A stretch of 64,000 bases of DNA, taken from contig NZ_FNJR01000009.1 of the NCBI RefSeq assembly GCF_900104475.1, positions 190,058 to 254,057 of the forward strand, in the 5' to 3' direction. A program made the translations under genes and the position numbers. Below are positions 34,244-42,847 of this stretch, one piece after another. The stretch comes from Actinopolyspora xinjiangensis. GTDB lineage: Bacteria > Actinomycetota > Actinomycetes > Mycobacteriales > Pseudonocardiaceae. Position 1 is the stretch's first letter. Every line of letters starts with the position of its first letter. A model generated the notes under the pieces. It was given only the letters and a program-made list of their open reading frames with translations. It searched no databases and was not told where the DNA came from.

Positions 34244-34993
34244 TCAGCTGGTCAGCGGGTCCGGATTCGGAACACCGCGCACCGCCAGGGCCGGATGCGG
34301 CGGTCCAGGCGGAGGCGCGACCAGTTCCGGGTAGGTCGCGGGCAGGGCACCGTGCGAGAGCGCCAGGTCGATCGCGTCGTGGACCGCCGCGCGGCGGGCC
34401 GGACGGTCCAGGTCCCCGGCCGAGACGGCGAGCCTGATCAGCCCCGGACCACCTCGGACCTCCCGCTCCGCCGCCGAGCGCACCTCCCGGCAGCGAGCGG
34501 ACCCACCCCGACCTCCGGAGAGGGTTCTCACCCGCGTGCGCAGCACCCGACCGGTGCGCAGGTCCCGCAGCAGCTCCGGCTCGACGCAGGCACCGAATCC
34601 GGCCGCGCGCAGGGCCGCCAGCGTTCCCGCCGAGGTCCGGCCGCCCAGCGGCGCGAACGCCTCGGAACCGAGACCGGCCGCGTCGAGGACCGCGTTCGCG
34701 GCGGTCAACCGCAGCCCGGCCTCGTGGCGGGGACGACGCCGGTCGTCGTGGAACCCGCGGGTGCGAGCCGGACGGGGTGGTTCGAGACCGTGCAGCACCA
34801 GGGCGTCGCCCGAGGTGACGCGCTCGCGCAACCAGTCGGTCACGGCGGAGCCGCTCAGCAGTGGGGCGGGAACGAACAGCGACAGCGGCACCCGCGACCG
34901 GTCCAGCCGCGCGGCGAAGCGGGCGCAGCGGGCGAGGTCCTCACCGCCGATGTCGTACAACGAGACCACGAGCCGTGTACTCACGGTGCTCAT
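34244..34993 (-). CDS. DUF2334 / polysaccharide deacetylase-like protein
   Basis: 249 aa. LVVSLYDIGGEDLARCARFAARLDRSRVPLSLFVPAP and LVLHGLEPP followed by a large Arg-rich segment fit the DUF2334 group of NodB-like deacetylases. Catalytic Asp/His residues are only partly evident (HGLE; no clear H-x-x-x-H), so enzymatic activity is doubtful. Start at 34993; longer frames read into repeat-rich DNA. No signal peptide. Confidence 0.65.
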   Translation of the reverse strand: MSTVSTRLVVSLYDIGGEDLARCARFAARLDRSRVPLSLFVPAPLLSGSAVTDWLRERVTSGDALVLHGLEPPRPARTRGFHDDRRRPRHEAGLRLTAANAVLDAAGLGSEAFAPLGGRTSAGTLAALRAAGFGACVEPELLRDLRTGRVLRTRVRTLSGGRGGSARCREVRSAAEREVRGGPGLIRLAVSAGDLDRPARRAAVHDAIDLALSHGALPATYPELVAPPPGPPHPALAVRGVPNPDPLTS

Positions 34994-35147
34994 GGCGCCA
35001 GACCGCCCTGTCGTGCCGGTGACCGGCGGATGAAACCGACATGACCTCCCGGGAAAACCCGCCCACCGGGACTCGTCGGGCCAACACGCCCCGGACGGGT
35101 GTCCGGCGCTGCCGTTCGGGGCGACTCGACCCCACCGGCGCGGCGTC

Positions 35148-35163
35148 GATTTCTCGCGAAATC
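35148..35163. repeat. 16-bp dispersed palindrome
   Basis: GATTTC-TCGC-GAAATC, the exact reverse complement of the copy at 1798-1813. Arms of 6 bp with a 4-bp centre. Confidence 0.55.
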
Positions 35164-35270
35164 GCCGGGCCTCGGCATCGGAGCCGCCGGAGCACCGCTT
35201 ACGGCCGAAGCCCCTGCCGTTCCCGCAGCTCGCCCCCACAGGACGACCCCCGACCACCCTCGCAATCGGC

Positions 35271-35310
35271 ACCGCCGCGGATTCTCCCGTGCGGCTCTCC
35301 TCCGCGCGCG
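35271..35310 (+). repeat. Truncated hairpin element E
   Basis: ACCGCCGCGGATTCTCCCGT and then GCGGCTCTCC match the first ~30 bases of element E, most closely copy 3, then similarity stops. A full copy follows 95 bp later. Confidence 0.55.
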
Positions 35311-35365
35311 GCGTCGAACTCTCACCATCCTCGCAGGCCGAACTCCTACCACACCCCCACCTGGC

Positions 35366-35471
35366 ACCGCCGCGGGTTCTCACGGGTCGTCTCGCGAGGA
35401 CGGCCTCGACGTGGCGTAGTACCTACTCGATGTCGAGGCCCCCGCAGCGAGACGGCTCGTGAGGTTCCGCC
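35366..35471 (+). repeat. Dispersed hairpin element E, copy 4
   Basis: Main stem CGTCTCGC with GCGAGACG, inner stem GGCCTCGAC with GTCGAGGCC, apical GTAG-TAC-CTAC. Compared with copy 3 the inner stem has gained a T-A pair on both arms and the main stem has two swapped pairs, so pairing is kept while sequence changes. It lies 36 nt downstream of purC. Confidence 0.8.
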
Positions 35472-35507
35472 AACCGCACCGCGAGGCAAACCGAGGAAGG
35501 ATTATTC

Positions 35508-36392
35508 TCAACCAGGCCAGTCGGTGAGATCACGTCCGGTTATCCGCTCGTACGCCTCCACGTAACGCGCCCGGGTGGCCGCCACGACCTCCTCGGGCAA
35601 CGGAGGCGGCGCGGCGTCGGAGGCGCGGTCCCACCCGGACTCCGGCGAGGTCAGCCAGTCGCGCACGTACTGCTTGTCGAAGGAGGGCTGCGACCTGCCG
35701 GGCGCGTACTCGTCGGCGGGCCAGTACCGCGAGGAGTCCGGGGTCAGCACCTCGTCGGCGAGCACCAGCGCGCCGTCGGCGGCGAGGCCGAACTCGAACT
35801 TGGTGTCGGCCAGGATCACCCCGCGCGTGCGGGCGTGCTCGGCGGCCCGCTCGTAGATCCGCAGCGTGGTGTCCCGCAGCCGCTCGGCGCGCTCCCGGCC
35901 GACGGTGGCGGCCACCGCCGCCAGGCTCACGTTCTCGTCGTGCTCGCCCAGCTCCGCCTTGGTGGCGGGGGTGAAGATCGGCTCCGGCAGCCGTGAGGCC
36001 TCGGTGAGGCCGTCTGGCAGCGGCACGCCGCAGACCTCGCCGGTCTCGCGGTACTCGGCCAGCCCGGAGCCGCTGAGGTAACCGCGCGCGACGCACTCGA
36101 CGGGCAGCATCTCCAGCTTGCGCACCAGCAGCGCCCTGCCGCGCACCTCGTCCGGGATGCGCGGGTCCTCGGCGGCCACGAAGTGGGAGTCGACCAGATC
36201 GCCGAGCAGTTCGAACCAGAACACGCTCATGGCGGTCAGCACCCGGCCCTTGTCCGGGATCGGCGTCTCCAGTACGTGATCGTAGGCGGAGACCCGGTCG
36301 GAGGCGACCATCAACAGGTGCTCGTCGTCCACCTCGTAGAGCTCGCGGACCTTGCCCGCTGCCACCGGACGGTATTCGGAAAGCGCGACCAC
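35508..36392 (-). CDS. purC: SAICAR synthetase
   Basis: 294 aa from the GTG at 36392. Phosphoribosylaminoimidazole-succinocarboxamide synthase joins CAIR and aspartate with ATP in purine synthesis. Signatures: [29 protein letters not shown] (N-terminal), [29 protein letters not shown] and [16 protein letters not shown] longer frame exists upstream but lacks family similarity. It faces a TenA gene divergently; purB lies just beyond. Confidence 0.95.
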   Translation of the reverse strand: MVALSEYRPVAAGKVRELYEVDDEHLLMVASDRVSAYDHVLETPIPDKGRVLTAMSVFWFELLGDLVDSHFVAAEDPRIPDEVRGRALLVRKLEMLPVECVARGYLSGSGLAEYRETGEVCGVPLPDGLTEASRLPEPIFTPATKAELGEHDENVSLAAVAATVGRERAERLRDTTLRIYERAAEHARTRGVILADTKFEFGLAADGALVLADEVLTPDSSRYWPADEYAPGRSQPSFDKQYVRDWLTSPESGWDRASDAAPPPLPEEVVAATRARYVEAYERITGRDLTDWPG

Positions 36393-36535
36393 GGTTCGGA
36401 ATTCTGCCTCACCCGAACGGCCGACGGGCCAACGGGCCGCCGTTGCGGCAGAGTACGTGGGGGAGCGAACCAACGCGCTCCCGCCGAGCACTCCTGGCGG
36501 GGCGGGCCGGGTACCTGACGAGCAGGAGGTCGGGG

Positions 36536-37201
36536 TTGGAGTCGACCGAACACGACGGGGAGTTCACCGAGTGGATGCGGCGGCGCAGCGAACCGGACTT
36601 CGGGGCCGTGGTCGCCCACCCGTTCACCGAAGCCCTGTTCGAGGGGGCGGTTCCCCACGAGCGGATGCGCGGCTACCTGGTGCAGGACTACCAGTTCGTG
36701 GATCTCTTCCTCGCCCTGCTGGGGGCCGGGATGGCCAGGGCCGACCGGCACGCCTCGCGACTGCGCATCGCGGGTGGCGTCGCGGTGCTCACCGGTGTCG
36801 AGGACGACTACTTCCGCCGCGCCTTCGACGCGCTGGAGGTTCCGGAACGGGAGCGGAACGCGCCGGAGCGGGACGAGGCCACGGTGGCGTTCCGCGAACT
36901 GCTGGCCGACACGGCCGAACGGGGCGGTTACGCCGACGTCCTGACCGTGCTGACCGTGGCCGAGTGGTCCTACCTGGAGTGGGCCGGCCGCGCCCCGGAG
37001 CGGTTGCCGCAGGACTTCGTGCAGGCGGAGTGGATCACGCTGCACAACGGCCCCGACTTCGCCGACTGGGTGCGCTGGCTGCGCGGCGAGCTGGACCGGG
37101 TGGCCGGGGAGCTGGACGAGCGCGAGCGGGCGAGGTGCCTGCGGCTGTTCCAGCTCGCCACCCGGTACGAGCGGGACTTCTTCGACGCGCACTGGGGTTA
37201 G
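36536..37201 (+). CDS. TenA-family (thiaminase II-like) protein
   Basis: 221 aa, all-helical haem-oxygenase-like fold. Features: [49 protein letters not shown] and [23 protein letters not shown]. The active-site Cys of classical TenA_C is not seen, while the conserved Glu in AEWSYLEW is, so it looks like the TenA_E class, which may salvage or hydrolyse thiamine breakdown products. TTG start at 36536 with AGGAGG 6 nt upstream. Divergent from purC. Confidence 0.8.
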   Translation: MESTEHDGEFTEWMRRRSEPDFGAVVAHPFTEALFEGAVPHERMRGYLVQDYQFVDLFLALLGAGMARADRHASRLRIAGGVAVLTGVEDDYFRRAFDALEVPERERNAPERDEATVAFRELLADTAERGGYADVLTVLTVAEWSYLEWAGRAPERLPQDFVQAEWITLHNGPDFADWVRWLRGELDRVAGELDERERARCLRLFQLATRYERDFFDAHWG

Positions 37202-37274
37202 GCCGCCGCGCTGTCCTCAGCGGTGGTGCGCGGCGAGTTCACGCGAGATCGTCGGCGTCCCCGGCGGAGGGGCC

Positions 37275-38708
37275 TCAGAGGATCGGCGAGGGCGTGTAGC
37301 CCGCCGCCTCCGGGTGGCGGTCGGTGATGTCGCCGATCTCCTCGGTGACCTCGCGCACCTGCGCCGCGGCGGCGCCGGTGAACTCCAGCGGGTCGGACAG
37401 CAGCTGACCCAGCCGCTCCCGGTCCAGCGGCAGCCGCTCGTCGTTGGCCAACCTGTCGAGCAGGTCGTTGCGCTCCAGCCCGCGCTCGCGCATGTCCAGC
37501 GCGACCGCGACCGCGTTCTCCTTGATGGCCTCGTGGGCGGTCTCCCTGCCGACACCCTCCCGCACGGCGGCCATGAGCACCTTGGTGGTGGCCAGGAACG
37601 GCAGGTAGCGGTCGAGCTCACGGGAGATCACGGCAGGGAAGGCTCCGAACTCGTCGAGCACGGTCAGCAGCGTCTCCAGCAGTCCGTCGAACGCGAAGAA
37701 CGCGTCGGGCAGCGCCACGCGCCGCACCACCGAGCAGGAGACGTCCCCCTCGTTCCACTGGTCCCCGGCCAGCTCGCCCGACATCGAGACGTAGCCCCGC
37801 AGCACCACCGCGAGGCCGTTGATCCGCTCGCAGGAGCGGGTGTTCATCTTGTGCGGCATCGCGCTGGAGCCGACCTGACCGGGCTTGAAGCCCTCGGTGA
37901 CCAGCTCCTGACCGGCCATCAGCCGGATCGTCTTGGCCAGGCTGGAGGGCGCGGCCGCCAGCTGGGACAGCGTGGTCAGCACGTCGAAATCCAGCGAGCG
38001 CGGGTAGACCTGTCCGACGCTGCCCAGCACCTTGCCGAAACCGAGGTGCCCGGCGACCCTGCGTTCCAGCTGGGCGAGCTTGTCCCGGTCACCGTCGAGG
38101 AGGTCCAGCGCGTCCTGCGAGGTCCCCACGGGTCCCTTGATGCCGCGCAGCGGATAGCGCGCCAGCAGATCCTCCAGCCGCCGGAAAGCGACGATCATCT
38201 CGTCGGCCGCCGTGGCGAACCGCTTGCCCAGGGTGGTGGCCTGGGCGGCGACGTTGTGCGAGCGTCCCGCCATGACCAGCTCGCCGTTCTCGGTGGCGAG
38301 CTGCCCCAGGCGGGCGAGCACGGCCACGGTGCGGTCGCGCACGTGCTCCAGGCTGCGACGGATCTGGAGCTGCTCGACGTTCTCGGTCAGATCGCGCGAG
38401 GTCATGCCCTTGTGGATCTGCTCGTGCCCGGCGAGCGCGTTGAACTCCTCGATGCGGGCCTTGACGTCGTGTCGGGTGACGCGCTCCCGCTCCGCGATGG
38501 AGTCGAGGTCGACCCGTTCCAGCACCCGCTCGTAGTCCTCGATCACGCCGTCGGGCACCTCGACGCCGAGCTCGGACTGCGCCCGCAGCACCGCCAGCCA
38601 CAACCTGCGCTCCAGCACGATCTTGTGCTCCGGTGACCAGAGCCTGACCAGCTCGGGCGAAGCGTAGCGGGAGGCGAGGGGGTCGGGAATGCTGGGCTTG
38701 TCCGTCAC
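37275..38708 (-). CDS. purB: Adenylosuccinate lyase
   Basis: About 477 aa. Cleaves SAICAR and adenylosuccinate, releasing fumarate. Signatures: GHEQIHKGMTSRDLTENVEQLQIRRSL, AGRSHNVAAQATTLGKRFATA, the fumarase-superfamily loop GSSAMPHKMN and C-terminal LFEAIGDI-like LREVTEEIGD region. The GTG at 38708 (VTDKPSIPD) is chosen; a TTG at 38732 is possible. Same strand as purC but separated by TenA, so probably its own unit. Confidence 0.95.
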   Translation of the reverse strand: MTDKPSIPDPLASRYASPELVRLWSPEHKIVLERRLWLAVLRAQSELGVEVPDGVIEDYERVLERVDLDSIAERERVTRHDVKARIEEFNALAGHEQIHKGMTSRDLTENVEQLQIRRSLEHVRDRTVAVLARLGQLATENGELVMAGRSHNVAAQATTLGKRFATAADEMIVAFRRLEDLLARYPLRGIKGPVGTSQDALDLLDGDRDKLAQLERRVAGHLGFGKVLGSVGQVYPRSLDFDVLTTLSQLAAAPSSLAKTIRLMAGQELVTEGFKPGQVGSSAMPHKMNTRSCERINGLAVVLRGYVSMSGELAGDQWNEGDVSCSVVRRVALPDAFFAFDGLLETLLTVLDEFGAFPAVISRELDRYLPFLATTKVLMAAVREGVGRETAHEAIKENAVAVALDMRERGLERNDLLDRLANDERLPLDRERLGQLLSDPLEFTGAAAAQVREVTEEIGDITDRHPEAAGYTPSPIL

Positions 38709-39184
38709 GAGTGGTGAGGATACTTCCACCAACGGATGAACGCGCCGGGCGGCCCCGGTGCGGCCGGGCCGCGAGTCCCGAGCCGTTCAGCTACCCAGCC
38801 GTTACCCATCCGTGCGGGAAATCGCCGCGCCGGGTGACCGGGCGTCCCGGAGCCGGGAGGCCGTCCGGAGCGCACCGCGTTCAGCCGTCGAGCCGGAACT
38901 TCGGGTCAGTGGCGAACCGTGCCGGTTTCCACCGGGGCATCACCGGCTCCTCGCACGGCCGATCCTCCCGCGAGGCGATCTCGGGGACCCCCGCCGCGAC
39001 GTGGATCAGCGAGCCGTCCGCGCGCTCGCGGGCAGGCTGTCTCACCGCCGCGCCCCGGGAGGACTCCCAGGTCGTCGGAATGTCCGGGGCGCTCTCCGGT
39101 GCCCGTCGCACGCGAGTCGGATCTTTCCGGGGCCGGGCGGGGTGGACGCGGATCTCTCGCGGGGCACCGCTCGGGGGGGGGGGA
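38709..39184. other. Gap upstream of purB, ending in an 11-G tract
   Basis: 476 bases without a credible gene. It presumably holds the purB promoter. A run of 11 G residues at 39173-39183 directly abuts the stop codon of the TetR gene. Confidence 0.5.
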
Positions 39185-39769
39185 TCAGAGCAGCTGGGCG
39201 CGCAGCATCCGGCGCGCGGCTCCCCTGGGGTCTGGGTCACTCTCGATGAGGGCGTTGACCACGGCACCGTCCACCAGCGCGATCAGTTCGAGCATCCGCT
39301 CGCGACCGATGTCCATCCCCGAGCGCCGGAAGATCTCGGCCAGCAGCTCGTGCAGCCGCGCGTGCAGATCGCGCATGGACTCGGCGAGGTAGGGGCGTCT
39401 GGGCGATCCCACCAGACGTTCGTACCGCAGCAGCACGGACTCGGTGCCGCCGTCGCGGGAGTCGGTGCCCAGCAGCATGTCCAGCACCAGCTCGACCACC
39501 TCGTCGCCGCCCGGCGGCCGCTCGGACAGCTCCTCCAGTCTGCGCCTGCCCTCGGCGAGTTCCTCCTCCGCCTCGTGGCGGACCGCCGCGGTGATCAGTT
39601 CCTCCAGCGAGTCGAAGTAGTAGGTGGTGGCGGCCAGCGGCAGTTGGGCGCGTTCGGCCACCGCGCGGTGCCGGATCGCCGCGAAGCCGCCCTCGGAGAG
39701 CAGTTCGGCCGCCGCGACCACGAGCAGGTGCCGCCGCCGTTCACCTTTCGGGGTACTCGCCGCCGTCAT
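39185..39769 (-). CDS. TetR-family regulator next to the SMR exporter
   Basis: 194 aa. Helix-turn-helix at about residues 10-55 (RRHLLVVAAAELLSEGGFAAIRHRAVAERAQLPLAATTYYFDSLEELI). The start at 39769 is preferred because AGGA lies 8 nt upstream; 39787 is an alternative. It lies 134 nt downstream of the SMR exporter on the same strand, so the palindrome upstream of that gene (40289-40314) may be its operator. The stop is followed immediately by a run of 11 G. Confidence 0.85.
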   Translation of the reverse strand: MTAASTPKGERRRHLLVVAAAELLSEGGFAAIRHRAVAERAQLPLAATTYYFDSLEELITAAVRHEAEEELAEGRRRLEELSERPPGGDEVVELVLDMLLGTDSRDGGTESVLLRYERLVGSPRRPYLAESMRDLHARLHELLAEIFRRSGMDIGRERMLELIALVDGAVVNALIESDPDPRGAARRMLRAQLL

Positions 39770-39903
39770 CGCGTCGATCCTAGCCATCCCGGCCGCCCGG
39801 CTGGGGGATGTGAGGCGACGATCTCGCGGCTTCCCGCCCGCCGAGGATCATCCGGTGTCCCGGCGGGGAGCCGCGGGAGTTCGACGGACGCACGGGCTCC
39901 GGA

Positions 39904-40227
39904 TCAGTGCCCGACCCCGGCCAGGTTGAGGCCGAGCACTCCGGCGATGATCAGCACGATCGACAGGATCTTGAGCACCGAGACGGCGTCACCGAGCCAG
40001 ACCATGCCGATGAGGGCGGTGAGCGCCGCGCCGACTCCCGTCCACACCGCGTAGGCCGGCCCCACCGGCAGCAGACGCATCGACCACGCCAGCCCCACGA
40101 AGCTGCCCGTGGCCAGCACCAGGAAGGCCAGGCTGGGCACGAGCCTGCTGAACCCCTCCGAGAGCTTGAGCGAGATCGCCCAGCCCGCTTCGAGCACTCC
40201 GGAGAACAACAGCACCAACCAAGCCAT
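39904..40227 (-). CDS. Small multidrug resistance exporter, Gdx/SugE-like
   Basis: 107 aa, four membrane helices. GVLEAGWAISLKLSEGFSRLVPSLAF and LLPVGPAYAVWTGVGAALTALIGM match the Gdx (SugE) branch, whose studied members export guanidinium in exchange for protons; the membrane-embedded Glu in VLEAGWA is present. ATG at 40227 has GGAAGGA upstream. No guanidine riboswitch fold was recognised in the leader; a protein operator seems to be present instead. Confidence 0.9.
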   Translation of the reverse strand: MAWLVLLFSGVLEAGWAISLKLSEGFSRLVPSLAFLVLATGSFVGLAWSMRLLPVGPAYAVWTGVGAALTALIGMVWLGDAVSVLKILSIVLIIAGVLGLNLAGVGH

Positions 40228-40288
40228 GGTGAGCACGTCCTTCCACGATCGGCGGCACGAACGACGCTTCGGGTGCGAAGACTACCCG

Positions 40289-40314
40289 CAAAGTGGCACG
40301 CCCGTACCACTTTG
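40289..40314. promoter_or_regulatory. 26-bp palindromic operator upstream of the SMR exporter
   Basis: AAAGTGGCACG and CGTACCACTTT form inverted arms with one mismatch around a CCC centre, flanked by C and G that also pair. It lies about 60 bp upstream of the exporter start. The TetR encoded just downstream is the likely binder. Confidence 0.7.
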
Positions 40315-40424
40315 GTGGGCGAAGCCACCACAGCACGACATCGTCACCGAACGACACCACGACCAGACATGACCGGCAGCACGAGAGGCACCGGAGCGCC
40401 TTACTCACCGGCTCAGACACCGGT

Positions 40425-41105
40425 TCAGAGTTCGCCCGCCAACCGCTCCGCTATCCGGGGCAGCCCGGTCTCGTGGGGCGGCGCCCCTCCGGAGTCGGAA
40501 CTGCTGCGCAGGATCAGTCCGCGCCCGCTGCCGGTACGCACGACCACCTGCACCCCGTCATCCCGGCGCTGCAACCTCGCCTCCCCGTCGGTGGGAACCG
40601 CGGAAGCCGACCCCAGGATCGCGGTCACGTTGCCGTTGGCCCCACCGGCGCGTAGCTGGAACGAGGCGGTGCGCGTCCCCTCGGGGCACTGCTCGGCCGC
40701 CACGGGCACGCTGGCCTCGCCGACCTCGGGCAGCTGCTCGGACAACGCGGTCGCCAGCTCCGGGTCGGGCGGTCCGCAACCGGATGAACGGTCCCCCGGC
40801 ACGGAGAGCGCGGTGGGCGCGGGCTGCTGGCTGCCCACCCGGGGATCGGGTTCGCCCGCTCGCCCCGAGATCCCCGGAGCGGTGTGCTCGGCCCGGTTGG
40901 CCGACTCCGGGGCCAGCCAACCCGTTCCGAAGCCGACCCCGCCGACCAGCACGGCCAGCGCCACCAGGGAGCCGCCCGCCGCACCGACCCGACGGCGGGC
41001 CGTCACCCGCCGCGACGCCCTGGCGACGTCCTCGGCGTCGAATGTCGCTTCGGGGGCGGGACCGGCCGCGTCGCGAAACAGGTCCGCGAGCTCCTGCTCT
41101 CGCAT
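40425..41105 (-). CDS. Membrane protein following an ECF sigma factor (anti-sigma-like)
   Basis: 226 aa. A charged N-terminal ~38 residues (REQELADLFRDAAGPAPEATFDAEDVARASRR) precede one membrane helix (about 40-62) and an external Pro/Ser-rich domain. It starts 13 nt after the SigE-family sigma factor stop with GAGGAGG upstream. This is the standard position and topology of a cognate anti-sigma factor, but no zinc-binding H-x3-C-x2-C motif is present. Function inferred from context. Confidence 0.75.
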   Translation of the reverse strand: MREQELADLFRDAAGPAPEATFDAEDVARASRRVTARRRVGAAGGSLVALAVLVGGVGFGTGWLAPESANRAEHTAPGISGRAGEPDPRVGSQQPAPTALSVPGDRSSGCGPPDPELATALSEQLPEVGEASVPVAAEQCPEGTRTASFQLRAGGANGNVTAILGSASAVPTDGEARLQRRDDGVQVVVRTGSGRGLILRSSSDSGGAPPHETGLPRIAERLAGEL

Positions 41106-41118
41106 TTCCTACACCTCC

Positions 41119-41637
41119 TCACGACATCGACCGCAGGTCACCGAGCGAATCCCCGAGAGCGGCGCGCAGCGCCTCCAGCCCCCGGGCCGTCTGGCTCTTC
41201 ACGTTGCCCTCGCTGCACTTCATGACCTCGGCGACACCGGCCACGTCGAGCCCCTCCAGATAACGCAGCACCAGCACGGCCCGCTGCTTCGGCGGCACCC
41301 TCCGCAGCCCGGCGAGCAACGTGCGTCGGGTGACGACGGAGTCGTCCATGTCGACGCTGTCGGCGGAGCGCTCGGGCAGCTCATCCACCGCCCGCTCCCG
41401 CCGCCAGGGCCTGCGCGAGTCGTCGATCACCGCGCGGGTGAGGGTGCGACGGACGTAGGCGTCCAGCGCCTCCTTGTCGCGGATCTTGCGCCACCTGCGG
41501 TGCACCGCTATGAACGCGTTCTGCGTCAGGTCGTCCGCTCGGTGCCAGTCCCCGCACATCATGTACGCCATCCGACGCACCGCCTCTCGCCGAGCCGCGA
41601 AATACTCCGCGAACTCCTGCTCCTCGCGTTGTTCCAC
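41119..41637 (-). CDS. SigE-family ECF RNA polymerase sigma factor
   Basis: 172 aa. Region 2 (FAEYFAARREAVRRMAYMMCGDWHRADDLTQNAFIAVHRRW) and region 4 (LLAGLRRVPPKQRAVLVLRYLEGLDVAGVAEVMKCSEGNVKSQTARGLEAL) are complete. GTG start at 41637 with GGAGG 7 nt upstream; longer frames are not homologous. Directs RNA polymerase to an unknown regulon and is likely held inactive by the membrane protein encoded downstream. Confidence 0.92.
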   Translation of the reverse strand: MEQREEQEFAEYFAARREAVRRMAYMMCGDWHRADDLTQNAFIAVHRRWRKIRDKEALDAYVRRTLTRAVIDDSRRPWRRERAVDELPERSADSVDMDDSVVTRRTLLAGLRRVPPKQRAVLVLRYLEGLDVAGVAEVMKCSEGNVKSQTARGLEALRAALGDSLGDLRSMS

Positions 41638-41805
41638 GCGGAAGCCTCCGCTCGTTGCGTGCCGACACGTGCCAGGACGGAACGTCCACCGTTCAAGGTT
41701 GCACGCCGGTAACGAGCGGTCACCACACCCCCGGCGGAAATCCGAATCCCCGCAGGTCCGCACACCCGGTGCCGCACGACCGGCCACATGTGGTGTGATC
41801 CTTTC

Positions 41806-42825
41806 GTGACCAAAACAGCCCCGATCGATCTACGTTCCGACACCGTCACCCGACCCGACGAGCGGATGAGCGCGGCGATGGCCGACGCCGAGGTCGGCGA
41901 CGACGTGCTCGACCGCGACCCGACCATGCGCGAGCTGGAGCTCAGGGTCGCGGAACTGCTGGGCACCGAGGACGCACTGTGGGTTCCCAGCGGCACCATG
42001 GGGAACCTGATCGCGCTCTCGCTGCACCTGCGGCGCGGAGACCGGTTCCTGGCACCGCGCGGTGCGCACGTGCTGACCCACGAGCTGGGCTCGGCGGCGT
42101 GGCTGGCGGGCGGGATGCCCGAACCTCTGAACTGGGACGCGGGCCCGGGCAGGCCCAGCGCCCGGCTGGTGCGTTCCGAGTCCACCGACGGCGGCGGATA
42201 CGACTCGCTGCGCAGCAGCCTGCTGTGCCTGGAGAACACCCACAACGAGGCGGGCGGTGCGGTGATCCCGCCCGACGAGCACGCGCAACTGGTGGCGGCG
42301 GCCCGCGACAACGGCCTGCGCGTCCACGTGGACGGAGCACGCATCTTCAACGCGGCGGTCGCACTGGGCGTGCAGCCCGCCACGCTGACGGTCGGCGCGG
42401 ACACGGTGCAGACCTGCCTGAGCAAGGGACTCGGCGCTCCGGTCGGCTCCGCCGTGGCAGGCAGCGGCGAGTTCGTCGAGGAGGCGCGGCGGATGCGCAA
42501 GATGCTCGGCGGTGGAGTGCGGCAGGGCGGCGTGCTCGCGGCGGCCGGGCTGGTGGCCCTGGAGGACACCGACAGGCTGCGCACCGACCACGACAACGCG
42601 GCACGGCTGGCGACCGGCCTGACCGAGCTGGGCTGGAGCGTCACCCCGCCGCGGACGAACATCGTGCTGGCCGCCGTGCCCGACGTCGGGCACAGTCTGG
42701 AATGGCTGAGCGGGCTCGGCGTGCTCGCGGTTCCGATGGCGGGCCGGGTGCGCTTCGTGACCCACCGCGACGTCGGGACGGCCGACATCGACGAGGTGCT
42801 GCGCCGGGTGGGGAACGCGAGCTGA
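41806..42825 (+). CDS. Low-specificity threonine aldolase (GntG-type PLP enzyme)
   Basis: 339 aa. PLP-dependent cleavage of threonine or allo-threonine to glycine and acetaldehyde. IDLRSDTVTRPDERMSAAMADAEVGDDV is the family N-terminus; HVDGARIFNAAVALG contains the cofactor Asp, and TCLSKGLGAPVGS the Schiff-base Lys. Start set at GTG 41806, with ATG 41788 possible. Divergent from the sigma factor. The broken HAD gene follows 22 nt later and may have been its operon partner. Confidence 0.9.
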   Translation: MTKTAPIDLRSDTVTRPDERMSAAMADAEVGDDVLDRDPTMRELELRVAELLGTEDALWVPSGTMGNLIALSLHLRRGDRFLAPRGAHVLTHELGSAAWLAGGMPEPLNWDAGPGRPSARLVRSESTDGGGYDSLRSSLLCLENTHNEAGGAVIPPDEHAQLVAAARDNGLRVHVDGARIFNAAVALGVQPATLTVGADTVQTCLSKGLGAPVGSAVAGSGEFVEEARRMRKMLGGGVRQGGVLAAAGLVALEDTDRLRTDHDNAARLATGLTELGWSVTPPRTNIVLAAVPDVGHSLEWLSGLGVLAVPMAGRVRFVTHRDVGTADIDEVLRRVGNAS

Positions 42826-42847
42826 CCGAACCGGAGGGAGAACGGGA

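Larger units (their letters stand above)
34994..35507. other. Gap with palindrome and hairpin elements
   Basis: 514 bases without a gene, between the start of the deacetylase-like gene and the stop of purC. It holds the palindrome GATTTC-TCGC-GAAATC (35148-35163), a fragment of element E (35271-35310) and a full element E (35366-35471). Confidence 0.6.

Noticed and set aside
40228..40424. Guanidine riboswitch upstream of the Gdx-like exporter
   Set aside because: No guanidine-I, II (tandem ACGR loops) or III fold could be found; the main feature is a protein-type palindrome.
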